Under the pieces are notes generated by a model. It saw only the letters and a list, made by a program, of their open reading frames with translations, was not told where the DNA came from and made no database searches. Positions 34,323 to 42,852 of a stretch of DNA of 50,337 bases are shown here, in pieces. Origin of the DNA: Vibrio sp. (GTDB lineage Bacteria; Pseudomonadota; Gammaproteobacteria; Enterobacterales; Vibrionaceae); NCBI GenBank assembly GCA_028131545.1, contig JAOICL010000016.1:1-50337 (forward strand), in the 5' to 3' direction. Each line of letters begins with the position of its first letter. The stretch's first letter is position 1. A program made the translations under genes and the position numbers.

Positions 34323-37257
34323 TAAGTTCACCAAATATGTCAAGCTGCTCTCTATCCATCATGCTATCTTGGGCAACAAAACTGTCAGGCATACCAGTAA
34401 AGGCAATGGTTCGTGCCGAATGATAAGGCGTTGCTGTGCGCATAGTATCTAATCGAAAATGTTGTCCGAATTTAAAAATGATTTCGCTGGACGCTGAATT
34501 AGTGGAGGCGCTCAAGACTCTGAAGCCTGCTTGCTTCATATTCGGTAATAGCCAATCAAACTGAGAGCTATCAACTGAAGCCCCTTCGTCAATGACCAAC
34601 GGAAACTGAGTTGTACAAGCGCTATTTCTCAACTTCCCAAGCAGAATTTCAACAAGCTTAATGTTGATGAGCATAACGGTTGAAGTGGATTGTGATTTGC
34701 TTTCCCACCCTGTTTGACCTTGCTTTTTCACTCGATAAACGATTCCGGAAACAACCTGTTCCATTGTTAATACCGCTGCCTGTCCATTTTGGAAAAACCT
34801 CTGGCTAAAGCTTTTAAGACGTTCAATAAATTGATCCGACGCTTTTTGATCCGAATGGGTATCTAAATGTTCTATTTCAGCGACTAAATCATTAAATTTT
34901 GCTTCGATTTTAATCTTTGCTTCTACTTTCGACAAATCATTAATCGTTACTCCTTTAAAGGCACGATTTATGCTTTTCTCAAACTGTAGAACCATTTCGC
35001 GGTTATTCTTTAATTCATTAATAATGCCGTGAACGGAATGCTTATGTTCAACAAAATGTTTCCTTAGAATATCAAACTCTTCATCTAAACCTTGATAACG
35101 AGAATGGAGCTGTTGAAAGGCGTGATCAAGTAAATCATCATCAATGTGAGATCCCATCAGTTTATCGTCGTTCTCAAGCACCTGATTTCTCACAAAGCCT
35201 TGAATTTTTTCAACAACTTCAACTTTAGCTTGTCGTTTACTTATTAAGGCATCGATACGACTTTGTAAGTTCTCTTCATTGAGTGCTAATGTATGATCAG
35301 GTAATACAGAAAAGTCACCGGTGGGTAATGCATTAGCTTCAAGCGCCGCCTTAACCTGAATATGATAGCCCCCTAATTCCTTGCGTTCACATTTAATCTT
35401 ATCCACTTTTATTTTTTGTGCTTCATGCGCTTTTCTTGTTTCCTCTAAGACTCTTTTCTGTGCTTCAATCTTATTTTCAAGTTCTTGTGCTTTGTATTTA
35501 ATGCCTTCAAGGTCTGCTTCTATATTTTGAAGTTGCTGTGTATTCGCGCTAAAAGCCAATAGTCGTTCGATGTCTTTCTGAGTACGATTAATTTCAAGCT
35601 CAAGCGATCTGATCGTTTTAATACGTTCAAGGCGGCTTTCATTATCTATCGCTCTTATGTCATCGGCGTTTTTACGCATGTCTACTAGATGCCTTCGAAC
35701 TTTATCTAGCTTGATGTGATCTGATTCTTGGTTATCAGCAGAGATCGCATCCAGTTTCACTCCGAATAGTTGATAACCGAGATCATCAACTTCTACCAGT
35801 TCAAAAAAATCGGCTATAGCTTGCTGCTCTGAAGGTGTTAACTTACGTTCTGGGTTTGCTTCCGCGATTTCAAGATTGAACGCTGCCAGTCTCATCCAAG
35901 TTGAATCAGCAAGTTGATTAGACAGCTTAAATTCCTGGTGATTAATCGATGCTTGATAACGACACTCCAACGCTTCGGACGCCTTAATGTCTTTATCGAG
36001 TTTTTCCAATTGGCTGTGTCGCTTATCTGCATTTTGTTTCATTTCCAGAGCGCTCTTTTTGCCAGCAAGGTGCTCTTGATTTGCTGCGACTATCATATCG
36101 ATAGAGTCAGATTCATCGTATTGATGGGTTAATAACTGAGTGTTCTGTACCGTTTCGACAAGCTTTTTATGTTGACGAAGCAATACTGCCTCTTCCCCTT
36201 CTAGCTTATGTTTATCATCGATAATGTTGTTACGATTACGATCAGCAGAGGCCATGTTACTGTTTAACAAAAACAATTGTTTTTCTTCTGACTCTAATGC
36301 TTGGCTTTCTTTACGAACTCGGCTTTGTACCATCATCGCATATTGCATTAACTCATCTTCAGCGTGTTTGTTTCTTTTTAACTTCTGATGACTGTCATAC
36401 AATGCCTTAAATTCTGGCCTTAAATTATCGATGCTTTTTAGCTGCTCTTCTTTGCGTGCCAATGCTTCATTGCGTTCAATAAAGTCATCAATATCGAAGT
36501 TCAGCTCATCTTTACGCTCTTTTTTTTGTGATTCAATAATATTCGCTACCGCTAAACGAACGGTATCAGAACCTGTCTTCATATCAAACAGCAAACGAAC
36601 TAATGCTCGAAAGGCATCAACATCAGCATCACTCGTTGTACTGAGTGGAAACAAACAATAGCGCATTGCATCAATATCTAGTAATTGATTGGCGTAAATC
36701 ACCTCTTTAATTGCCGCTGCACGTATTGGTGTCTTATAATGCCTCTTATCTTCACGCTTAAGAAAAGCTTGAACTTTGCTAACACTCAACCCTTCTACTC
36801 GACCGCCAATTCCATCCTCTCCAGCATTTGAATCCCAAAATAAGTGACGAATCTGTTCATAGCGTAAAGAGGTAAACATTCGACGATAGTCGAGTTTATC
36901 CGAGCTACCTCGATAGAGAATTTGGCAGTGGGGTAAAGGGCCACCTAAGTAACTATCACACTCCAAAATAAGAAAGCTAGTGCTGCTTGGAAAGTAATGC
37001 TCGTAGCTCTCATCGTTAGTATAAAACTTGCCTTCTTTGTCTGAAAACCCGAATTTTCTCGCTGAGTCTTTAAAATTTTCTTCTGGTAATAGAAATAACC
37101 TGATGGCATTGAGGATTGATGTTTTACCGATGTTTCCACCACCAATAAGTATTCCCCCTTCTCGCAAATCGATTTCGGCGATGGCAACGCCCGCTGAATC
37201 TACCGTGACAAGACGAGATATACTGATCAAAAGATTATCAATTGTATTATTAGACAT
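34315..37257 (-). CDS. jetC: Wadjet JetC / MksB-like SMC ATPase
   Basis: The 980-residue protein has the SMC plan: an N-terminal Walker A (GGGNIGKT, 39-46), long coiled coils rich in Lys/Glu/Leu (about 230-440 and 530-830) around a small hinge-like segment near 450-530, a signature-like KSQSTSTVML and a C-terminal Walker B (LVIDE, D890-E891) followed by a conserved SASTNS stretch. The Walker A is a variant, with Asn-Ile before GKT, but keeps the GK[ST] core. In Wadjet, JetC is the motor that extrudes loops of small circular DNA. A GGGA 7 nt before the ATG serves as ribosome-binding site; jetD ends 15 bases upstream. It is somewhat shorter than type I JetC proteins. Confidence 0.82.
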   Translation of the reverse strand: MSNNTIDNLLISISRLVTVDSAGVAIAEIDLREGGILIGGGNIGKTSILNAIRLFLLPEENFKDSARKFGFSDKEGKFYTNDESYEHYFPSSTSFLILECDSYLGGPLPHCQILYRGSSDKLDYRRMFTSLRYEQIRHLFWDSNAGEDGIGGRVEGLSVSKVQAFLKREDKRHYKTPIRAAAIKEVIYANQLLDIDAMRYCLFPLSTTSDADVDAFRALVRLLFDMKTGSDTVRLAVANIIESQKKERKDELNFDIDDFIERNEALARKEEQLKSIDNLRPEFKALYDSHQKLKRNKHAEDELMQYAMMVQSRVRKESQALESEEKQLFLLNSNMASADRNRNNIIDDKHKLEGEEAVLLRQHKKLVETVQNTQLLTHQYDESDSIDMIVAANQEHLAGKKSALEMKQNADKRHSQLEKLDKDIKASEALECRYQASINHQEFKLSNQLADSTWMRLAAFNLEIAEANPERKLTPSEQQAIADFFELVEVDDLGYQLFGVKLDAISADNQESDHIKLDKVRRHLVDMRKNADDIRAIDNESRLERIKTIRSLELEINRTQKDIERLLAFSANTQQLQNIEADLEGIKYKAQELENKIEAQKRVLEETRKAHEAQKIKVDKIKCERKELGGYHIQVKAALEANALPTGDFSVLPDHTLALNEENLQSRIDALISKRQAKVEVVEKIQGFVRNQVLENDDKLMGSHIDDDLLDHAFQQLHSRYQGLDEEFDILRKHFVEHKHSVHGIINELKNNREMVLQFEKSINRAFKGVTINDLSKVEAKIKIEAKFNDLVAEIEHLDTHSDQKASDQFIERLKSFSQRFFQNGQAAVLTMEQVVSGIVYRVKKQGQTGWESKSQSTSTVMLINIKLVEILLGKLRNSACTTQFPLVIDEGASVDSSQFDWLLPNMKQAGFRVLSASTNSASSEIIFKFGQHFRLDTMRTATPYHSARTIAFTGMPDSFVAQDSMMDREQLDIFGELNE

Positions 37258-37272
37258 GAATGAGTCCCGTGG

Positions 37273-38040
37273 TCATTCTGGAAGTAACGCTTCTTGCTCT
37301 AAGAAAGCGCGTGTTTGATTCATAAGATCCGCTTCTGTATTTAAACCGAGATCTCTTGCGAGTTTTATAGCCTTAACCAAGTGTGCTGCGTTTTTAGGTT
37401 TTAGTTTGAATTTACTTCTGAACGGCTCCCAGTCATCTGGTGCTAACCAAGCACATTGGGGAAGGTGATTTTTTAGCGTTTTATACGTTGTTAATCCACC
37501 CAATTCAACATCTTGTGCACAATAGATTTCATCGTAGATAGACAAGAACTCTCGATTTAAACGATGACAAATTTGATGTCCAGATCCAAAAAGAATATCG
37601 CTGTTAGTTAAGAGTGACTGGTGACCCATTACCTCTAGAAATTCCTGATAACGATAAAAATTTTCGATATTTTCAACCAGAACCGCTCGCGTCCCATAAA
37701 GTTTCCCCTCTGTCTTGTATCCATTAGTATTCGATACAACAACAAACGGCACCTGCGATTGAGTAAAGTGATTCAAAACTAAAATATGGGAAAAATGACT
37801 TGGGAAATCATGAGAACGCCCAATATGAGAGGCACTAGCCCTATCACTTGGTTCCGATTCAAAGAGAGCATGATGTCGCCCTTCATCAAGTATGATCAAA
37901 TGATGTCCCCCTCGAACTCGCGTTGCATCATATATTTTTCGCCATTCGTTCATATCTGAATACGGTAAACATCTAATAAAAGACTCTAGGTTGATCGAAT
38001 GGCCCTTCGAAATTTTGTTGAGATATTGATTCAGTTTCAT
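37273..38040 (-). CDS. jetD: Wadjet JetD / MksG-like TOPRIM nuclease subunit (short form)
   Basis: The 255-residue protein keeps the C-terminal TOPRIM features of JetD: VENIENFYRY (122-131) matching the conserved E-N-x-x-N-F strand, with E123, and YCAQDVELGGL (173-183) matching the D-x-D-x-x-G segment, though here the second Asp is Glu (D177, E179). A glycine-rich strand lies at 43-51. In Wadjet, JetD cuts DNA that JetABC has tested as a small circle. Known JetD proteins are usually near 380-400 residues with an added N-terminal arm; most of that arm is missing here. The gene is first in its operon and divergent from the WYL regulator. Nuclease activity is inferred. Confidence 0.65.
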   Translation of the reverse strand: MKLNQYLNKISKGHSINLESFIRCLPYSDMNEWRKIYDATRVRGGHHLIILDEGRHHALFESEPSDRASASHIGRSHDFPSHFSHILVLNHFTQSQVPFVVVSNTNGYKTEGKLYGTRAVLVENIENFYRYQEFLEVMGHQSLLTNSDILFGSGHQICHRLNREFLSIYDEIYCAQDVELGGLTTYKTLKNHLPQCAWLAPDDWEPFRSKFKLKPKNAAHLVKAIKLARDLGLNTEADLMNQTRAFLEQEALLPE

Positions 38041-38248
38041 TTCAGCACTCTCAAATTAATCAGATGGATACCATTTAATATTTCATGAAATCTATCCATA
38101 TGTTGCGATCTAATCGACTTATTTTAAAGGTATTTTCTTTTAAATAGATATCCCATTGACTATCTAATATCGCCTCAATAGTGTGACGTTATTAGGGACA
38201 AGTAAATACTGATTGCACATACACGTCGCATAACTAGACAGGAATTAC
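38041..38248. promoter_or_regulatory. Divergent promoter region of jetD and WYL regulator with inverted repeats
   Basis: Three inverted repeats lie in these 208 bases: ATGGATA/TATCCAT (38064-38070 and 38093-38099), a 12-bp palindrome ATTTCATGAAAT inside it (38080-38091), and TAGATA-N10-TATCTA (38145-38166). The last overlaps a possible -35 TTGACT (38156-38161), which has TAGTGT 17 bases further on, pointing to the regulator gene. This fits a dimeric repressor controlling both directions. Which repeat is used is not known. Confidence 0.55.
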
Positions 38249-39112
38249 ATGATGAGTAAATGGCCAATACGCTGGGATCTACTATTTCGCTACAGAATGA
38301 TCGAAATTATTGCACTATGGGAGGGTCGGTTAACAACTAATCACTTAATTAAGAGCTTTGGTATCGGCAGGCAACAAGCATCAAAGGACATTAACTCCTA
38401 CCTCTCCGATATCGCGCCAGGTAATCTGGTTTATGATAAACAGTTAAAAGGCTATAAGCCCAGTGATAGCTTCACTTCGCAGATAACGAGTGGTCATGCT
38501 GATGAATATTTACACATTCTTTCAAGAAGTGAAGATATAACCATTACATTTAACGAACTCGATATGGGGTTTGAAAATACAATCATGATCCGCCCCGTGA
38601 CACGTAATATTTCTCCAGAGATACTACGTCCTATCGTCCAAGCTATCAGAGAGAAGAAACGTGTCGATATAAGCTACATATCTCTCAAAAACGGCGCTGA
38701 AGTAGAACGAATCATCTCCCCTCACACTCTAGTGTGTACCCCACTGCGCTGGCATGTACGTGCCTATTGTGAACATGCTAGAGGGTACCGAGACTTTGTA
38801 CTGAGCAGGGTTCGTGGTATCCCTGATGTTAATGATAAGATAGTCATGGATAAAAAAAGGGATGAACTCTGGAATACTCCACTTACTATTGATTTAACCC
38901 CAGACTCTAGGTTAAATCATGCACAAGCAAAAGTGATTGCACATGACTATGGTATGGAAAAGGGTTCCCTTTCCATACCAACCAATGCAGCGTTGGCTCG
39001 CTATGTTTTTGATGCTTATAACATCGATATTAATATATTAAATTCAAACCCTAAAGGTCAGCAGATTATTGTGAGGAATATTGAGGAATTGAAGGCGTAT
39101 TTGGTATTCTGA
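38249..39112 (+). CDS. WYL-domain transcriptional regulator (BrxR/CapW type)
   Basis: The 287-residue protein has an N-terminal winged helix (about 10-60, LTTNHLIKSFGIGRQQASKDINSYL), a WYL domain (121-193) with the ligand-binding pattern RVDISYISLKNG, ISPHTLVCTPLRWHVRAYC and YRDFVLSRV, and a C-terminal WCX-like part (205-287). This order matches BrxR and CapW, repressors found beside BREX, CBASS and other phage-defence genes that are thought to respond to nucleic acid signals. It is divergent from jetD, so it probably represses the Wadjet-like operon and itself. AGGA lies 5 nt before the first of two tandem ATGs. It is the right-most gene of the island, about 140 bases from the tRNA. Confidence 0.88.
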   Translation: MMSKWPIRWDLLFRYRMIEIIALWEGRLTTNHLIKSFGIGRQQASKDINSYLSDIAPGNLVYDKQLKGYKPSDSFTSQITSGHADEYLHILSRSEDITITFNELDMGFENTIMIRPVTRNISPEILRPIVQAIREKKRVDISYISLKNGAEVERIISPHTLVCTPLRWHVRAYCEHARGYRDFVLSRVRGIPDVNDKIVMDKKRDELWNTPLTIDLTPDSRLNHAQAKVIAHDYGMEKGSLSIPTNAALARYVFDAYNIDINILNSNPKGQQIIVRNIEELKAYLVF

Positions 39113-39213
39113 TACAGATAACGGCTGCCTAAATTAACAAACCCTTCTGTTATTGAACGCATTCATTCAATATGTAAATGGACATTTAAGGGTTATAGTC
39201 AGCCCTCAGAAAC

Positions 39214-39243
39214 GAAAAAACCCCAGCATTTCTGCTAGGGTTT
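39214..39243 (-). terminator. Rho-independent terminator of tRNA-Ser
   Basis: On the minus strand CCCTAGCA, GAAA, TGCTGGGG forms a stem-loop followed by TTTTTTCG. It lies just downstream of the tRNA 3' end. Confidence 0.85.
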
Positions 39244-39249
39244 AGAATT

Positions 39250-39337
39250 TGGCGGTGAGTGAGAGATTCGAACTCTCGATACGTTGCCGTATACACGCTT
39301 TCCAGGCGTGCTCCTTCAGCCACTCGGACAACTCACC
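39250..39337 (-). tRNA. tRNA-Ser (anticodon GGA)
   Basis: The minus strand from 39337 to 39250 is 88 nt including an encoded CCA. It has the acceptor pair GGTGAGT/ACTCACC, the long variable arm expected for tRNA-Ser, a T-arm with GTTCGAATC and an anticodon loop CTGGAAA with GGA at 39303-39301, reading UCC and UCU. It closely matches enteric tRNA-Ser(GGA). Its 3' end faces the defence island. Confidence 0.97.
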
Positions 39338-39365
39338 GTAATATATTGTGCCCTTTATACAAGGG

Positions 39366-39417
39366 GTTCCCTTGGGAACGGGGTGTAATTTACTGTTTTC
39401 TGTTTACTGGGTCAAGT
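39366..39417 (-). promoter_or_regulatory. Probable tRNA-Ser promoter region
   Basis: On the minus strand TTGACC near 39417-39412 and TAAATT 17 bases further on form a possible promoter. The leader then contains the inverted repeat GTTCCC-TT-GGGAAC (39366-39379). Assignment is by position and spacing only. Confidence 0.45.
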
Positions 39418-39498
39418 CTAAAACTTAATTTTATTCCCCTTTCACCTTTAATCGATGAGAAAAGCAGTATTTTGATAGCTTTTTAATCAAGGGTTGGA

Positions 39499-39942
39499 TC
39501 AAGCTTGCTGGTAGTAACCTGGCACTCGGAACCATTTACGGCAGTTATCTAAGAAGTAGCCGTACAATACACCCATAGCGCAAGACACGATGGCATTACT
39601 GGTCACTGCCGTCATGATCTGTTCGTTCGTTGCACCGACCGAAAATAGAATCGCCGCATAAACCGGAGATTGAAAGCTCACAAAGGCAAAGAGATCGGAA
39701 ATGCGCTTGCTCGTTTTGCTTTCAGAGACGCGTGCACCTTGGCGTAATACGAAATCACGGTAAAGACCATAAGGCATGGCAATCGCCATATTCACCGGAA
39801 TCGATAAGGTACGAGACGCTAACGATTGCTCAAACGTCATACCTGACACCAAAATTTCAATGGCCATTCCAGTGATAAAACAGAAAACAACCATAGCAAA
39901 TGTGTCAGCTAAAAACTGACGAACATTAAATGAAGAACGCAC
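39499..39942 (-). CDS. alaE: L-alanine exporter AlaE
   Basis: The 147-residue inner-membrane protein aligns throughout with E. coli AlaE, which exports L-alanine to avoid toxic accumulation, for example during growth on alanine peptides. [41 protein letters not shown] and [14 protein letters not shown] are the shared blocks, forming about four transmembrane helices. It starts with GTG at 39942, with GGTGA about 4 nt before. The next 311 bases upstream are non-coding and shared with the divergent UPF0149 gene. In E. coli, alaE is induced by alanine through Lrp; no clear Lrp site can be shown here. Confidence 0.93.
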   Translation of the reverse strand: MRSSFNVRQFLADTFAMVVFCFITGMAIEILVSGMTFEQSLASRTLSIPVNMAIAMPYGLYRDFVLRQGARVSESKTSKRISDLFAFVSFQSPVYAAILFSVGATNEQIMTAVTSNAIVSCAMGVLYGYFLDNCRKWFRVPGYYQQA

Positions 39943-40253
39943 AACATCACCAAACAGTTAAAAATACAATAAAATAGCTAAAAGCTCAGAATTATATGCC
40001 TCAAGGGCAATTTGAGCAGCATTATATGATTAACATCACAAATATCAACAGTAAATTAATAAAAAATAAGATTTAAATAACACTAAACATTAAATAAACC
40101 GATACAACGCCCTACCATGAAAAGAAAGATATAGAACATAAAACCAGATATAAACAAAATATAAGAATATAACACTATCGATGGTTATAGTTCTTTTCTA
40201 TAGGGGGATAACTTGCTAATATTTCACTACTTCATAACTGTTGGAATGCCACT
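39943..40253. other. 311-bp AT-rich divergent promoter region
   Basis: This stretch between alaE and the UPF0149 gene contains no open frame of note. It is very AT-rich, with many A-tracts, which would suit H-NS or Lrp binding. CCTCAAGGGCAATTTGAG around 40001-40018 is a small imperfect palindrome. No terminator is seen, in keeping with divergent genes. Confidence 0.4.
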
Positions 40254-40829
40254 GTGACACTAAAAGAATTACTTGCTCAACCTGAGCTTAAAGAACGATT
40301 ATTGAGTGAAGCTCAAATCCATGGTTTTATTACGTCTATGGCCGCAGCGCCTCATATTATTTCTCCTGAAGAATGGCTTCCGTATCTGTGGGGAGGCGAA
40401 GAAACTGCTCCTTTTACTGACATGAGTCAACTAGAGCTCTTTGCCGATAAAGTCGTCGAATATTGGAATGAAGCACGCCCTGCCTTATTGGATGGCGAGT
40501 GGAAATGGCCAGCGTATTGCCAGTTAGATGATGAAGAAATCATTACCGCTGAAACACGTGAGTTCTGTGAAGGGTTATTACAGGGTTGGCAATTGGCGCG
40601 TGATGATTGGGAAACCATCATGCCGCAGCACAGTGAAGACAATGCGCTGCTGGGTGGGGTATTACTGTCAATTAGCATGCTTTATGATCCAGAAACGTCG
40701 ATGGCAACGCTGTCGGAACAGGGAATGAGTGGCTTAGATCAATTTAAAGAGATTTTTGACTCGATGCCAATGATGCTATCAGGGTTAACCATTCGAGCGG
40801 CGATTCATATTGAAAACGCCGAAGCATAA
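40254..40829 (+). CDS. UPF0149 family protein (YgfB/YecA-like)
   Basis: The 191-residue acidic protein belongs to the UPF0149 family: HGFITSMAAAPHIISPEEWLPYLWGG (about 23-48) and FCEGLLQGWQLARDDW (about 105-120) are the family's conserved segments. Many relatives (YecA) end in a SEC-C zinc motif; this one does not, so it is closer to the YgfB-like short form. It starts with GTG at 40254, with GGA 8 nt before. A bidirectional terminator separates it from the convergent sohB gene. Its biochemical role is unknown. Confidence 0.75.
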   Translation: MTLKELLAQPELKERLLSEAQIHGFITSMAAAPHIISPEEWLPYLWGGEETAPFTDMSQLELFADKVVEYWNEARPALLDGEWKWPAYCQLDDEEIITAETREFCEGLLQGWQLARDDWETIMPQHSEDNALLGGVLLSISMLYDPETSMATLSEQGMSGLDQFKEIFDSMPMMLSGLTIRAAIHIENAEA

Positions 40830-40833
40830 CCAT

Positions 40834-40868
40834 AAAAAAAGAGTGCTGAACTCAGCACTCTTTTTTGT
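40834..40868. terminator. Bidirectional terminator between UPF0149 gene and sohB
   Basis: GAGTGCTGA (40841-40849) pairs perfectly with TCAGCACTC (40852-40860), flanked by seven A on the left and six T on the right, so it can terminate both convergent genes. Confidence 0.92.
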
Positions 40869-40894
40869 TTGCGTTTAGCCATACCGCCATCGCA

Positions 40895-41956
40895 TTATAC
40901 GATCGGTCTTTGACCACGGTTAATCAATTTCATTAATACGCTATCAGCCGCTTCACCAGCAACACCCGCCAGTTTCGCTCCTAACTTTTTCTTCTGTACG
41001 TATTGAATCGACAACACTTTCTTGTTCTTACACGCTTCAACGACCAAGTCATCCGATGTTTTTATTTCATCAACCAAACCCAGTTTATGCGCTTGTGTAC
41101 CAAACCAATGTTCACCTGTCGCGACAGATTCCAGGTCTAGATCAGGGCGACGCTCACGAATGAAATCTTTGAATAAGCCATGCGTTTCTTCCAGTTCTTC
41201 TTTGAACTTATCACGCGCTTTATCGGTGTTTTCACCAAACATGGTTAACGTACGTTTGTATTCGCCCGCTGTCATTTGTTCAAATTCCACGTCGAATTTC
41301 TTCAATAATTTATGGAAGTTCGGGATTTGTGCAATCACACCGATCGAACCCACAATCGCAAAAGGCGCTGATACGATTTTATCGGCGATACAGGCCATCA
41401 TGTACCCTCCACTGGCTGCAACTTTATCGACCGCAATCGTTAATGGTAAACGCGCGGCTTTCAATCTGTCGAGCTGAGAAGACGCTAGGCCATAACCATG
41501 CACCATGCCGCCACCTGATTCTAAGCGTAATAAGACTTCATCGCCTTTCTTTGCAACCGCGAGAATCGCAGTAACTTCTTCACGTAGAGAGGTCACTTCT
41601 TTGGCATCAATACTGCCATTGAAATCCAGTACAAATAGGTGTGGTTCACGTTTCGCTTCAAGCTTGCCTTCTTTCGCTGCTTGCTTCACTTCTTTTGCGC
41701 GCGCCTTTTCTTGTTCTTTCTCTGCTTTCTTTTCTTCTTTCAGTTGGGCTTTTACGAAGGCTTCATCATGAATGTGCGATTCAAGGTGTTCAATCGTTGC
41801 TTTATGCTTCTCGCTCAGGTCTGTGATTTCAAGTTCACCTTTGCCTGCACCACCTTTGCCATTACCTGATTTAATTAACACCAGTACAACGACAACCGCG
41901 ATAATAAATGTCACTATTTTGGCTAAAAATAAACCATATTCCATTAAAAATTCCAA
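40895..41956 (-). CDS. sohB: Inner-membrane peptidase SohB
   Basis: SohB is a signal-peptide-peptidase-A-like serine protease of the inner membrane (family S49). The 353 residues begin with a transmembrane helix (about 10-28), continue with a charged Lys/Glu-rich linker (45-105), and then the S49 catalytic domain (107-320). The nucleophile Ser is in VAASGGYMMACIADKI and the general-base Lys in TAGEYKRTLT. SGGGMVHGYGLASSQL is another family block. Length matches E. coli SohB (349). A start at 41944 (MEYGLFLAK) is a close alternative; I keep the longer form. It is divergent from yciK. Confidence 0.95.
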   Translation of the reverse strand: MEFLMEYGLFLAKIVTFIIAVVVVLVLIKSGNGKGGAGKGELEITDLSEKHKATIEHLESHIHDEAFVKAQLKEEKKAEKEQEKARAKEVKQAAKEGKLEAKREPHLFVLDFNGSIDAKEVTSLREEVTAILAVAKKGDEVLLRLESGGGMVHGYGLASSQLDRLKAARLPLTIAVDKVAASGGYMMACIADKIVSAPFAIVGSIGVIAQIPNFHKLLKKFDVEFEQMTAGEYKRTLTMFGENTDKARDKFKEELEETHGLFKDFIRERRPDLDLESVATGEHWFGTQAHKLGLVDEIKTSDDLVVEACKNKKVLSIQYVQKKKLGAKLAGVAGEAADSVLMKLINRGQRPIV

Positions 41957-42080
41957 TGATATATCCCCCTAAGATATGAATTGGTGTATTGTACCTATAC
42001 TTGCTTCGATCCCCAAGTGTACTTACAAAAGTTTGGCCTTAGATCGCGCTTATTTTATTTTCAACAGAGGATATACTCAC

Positions 42081-42824
42081 GTGGACTATTCCGTTTCTTC
42101 CGACTCGTTAAAGGGTAAAGTGATTCTAGTAACTGGTGCTGGCGATGGCATTGGTAAACAAGCGGCATTAAGCTATGCCGAGCAAGGTGCAACGGTCATT
42201 TTATTAGGTCGCACGGTCAAAAAACTAGAGCAAACCTATGATGAGATTGAAGCCGCTGGTTACCCACAAGCTGCTATCATTCCATTAGATATGAAAGGGG
42301 CAACCAAGCAACACTATTCCGATATGATTGATACCATTGAAGGTCAATTCGGTAAGCTTGATGGCATTTTACACAACGCCAGTTTGCTGGGTGTGATCAG
42401 CCCATTTGATCAAATTCAAGAAGATACGTTTGATGACCTAATGCAGGTGAATGTAAAAGCGCAATTCTTGCTGACTCAAGTTGCGATGCCTCTATTAATT
42501 AAGTCACAGGATGCGCGTTTGATTTTCACAACATCAACGGTAGGTCATGCAGGCCGTGCGTTCTGGGGAACGTATTCTATGTCTAAATTTGCAACGGAAG
42601 GCATGATGCAGATCCTCGCCGATGAGCTGAGCGAGAGCAGTGTTCGAGTGAATGCGATTAACCCAGGTGGCACACGCACTGCAATGCGCGCTACGGCGTT
42701 CCCTGGTGAAGATACTGATACATTAAAGACACCAAAGGACATCATGCCTTTGTATGTGTACTTAATGTCGCCTGAGAGTAACGCGGTACATGGCCAATGC
42801 ATTGATGCACAGCCAAAACGTTAA
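42081..42824 (+). CDS. yciK: SDR family oxidoreductase YciK
   Basis: The 247-residue short-chain dehydrogenase matches E. coli YciK (252 residues) throughout. The NAD(P) site is VTGAGDGIG near the N terminus; the catalytic YxxxK is YSMSK in AFWGTYSMSKFATEGMMQ; RVNAINPGGTRTAMRA and KTPKDIMPLYVYLM are strong YciK-specific blocks. The open frame extends 35 codons further upstream, but that part is unlike the family and overlaps the promoter side of sohB. A GTG at 42081 (reading MDYSVSSDSLKGK) has AGAGG about 10 nt upstream and gives the expected length. The physiological substrate is unknown. Confidence 0.9.
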   Translation: MDYSVSSDSLKGKVILVTGAGDGIGKQAALSYAEQGATVILLGRTVKKLEQTYDEIEAAGYPQAAIIPLDMKGATKQHYSDMIDTIEGQFGKLDGILHNASLLGVISPFDQIQEDTFDDLMQVNVKAQFLLTQVAMPLLIKSQDARLIFTTSTVGHAGRAFWGTYSMSKFATEGMMQILADELSESSVRVNAINPGGTRTAMRATAFPGEDTDTLKTPKDIMPLYVYLMSPESNAVHGQCIDAQPKR

Positions 42825-42852
42825 GACTGTTATTTGAAAAAACGGTTATTTG

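Noticed and set aside
22341..39337. Integrase, transposase or attachment-site duplication for the island
   Set aside because: No integrase- or transposase-like protein is encoded, and no copy of the tRNA-Ser 3' end could be found by eye near the left border.
41976..42080. Longer N terminus for YciK
   Set aside because: The 35 extra residues have no counterpart in YciK and lie in the promoter region of sohB; the GTG at 42081 gives the expected length.
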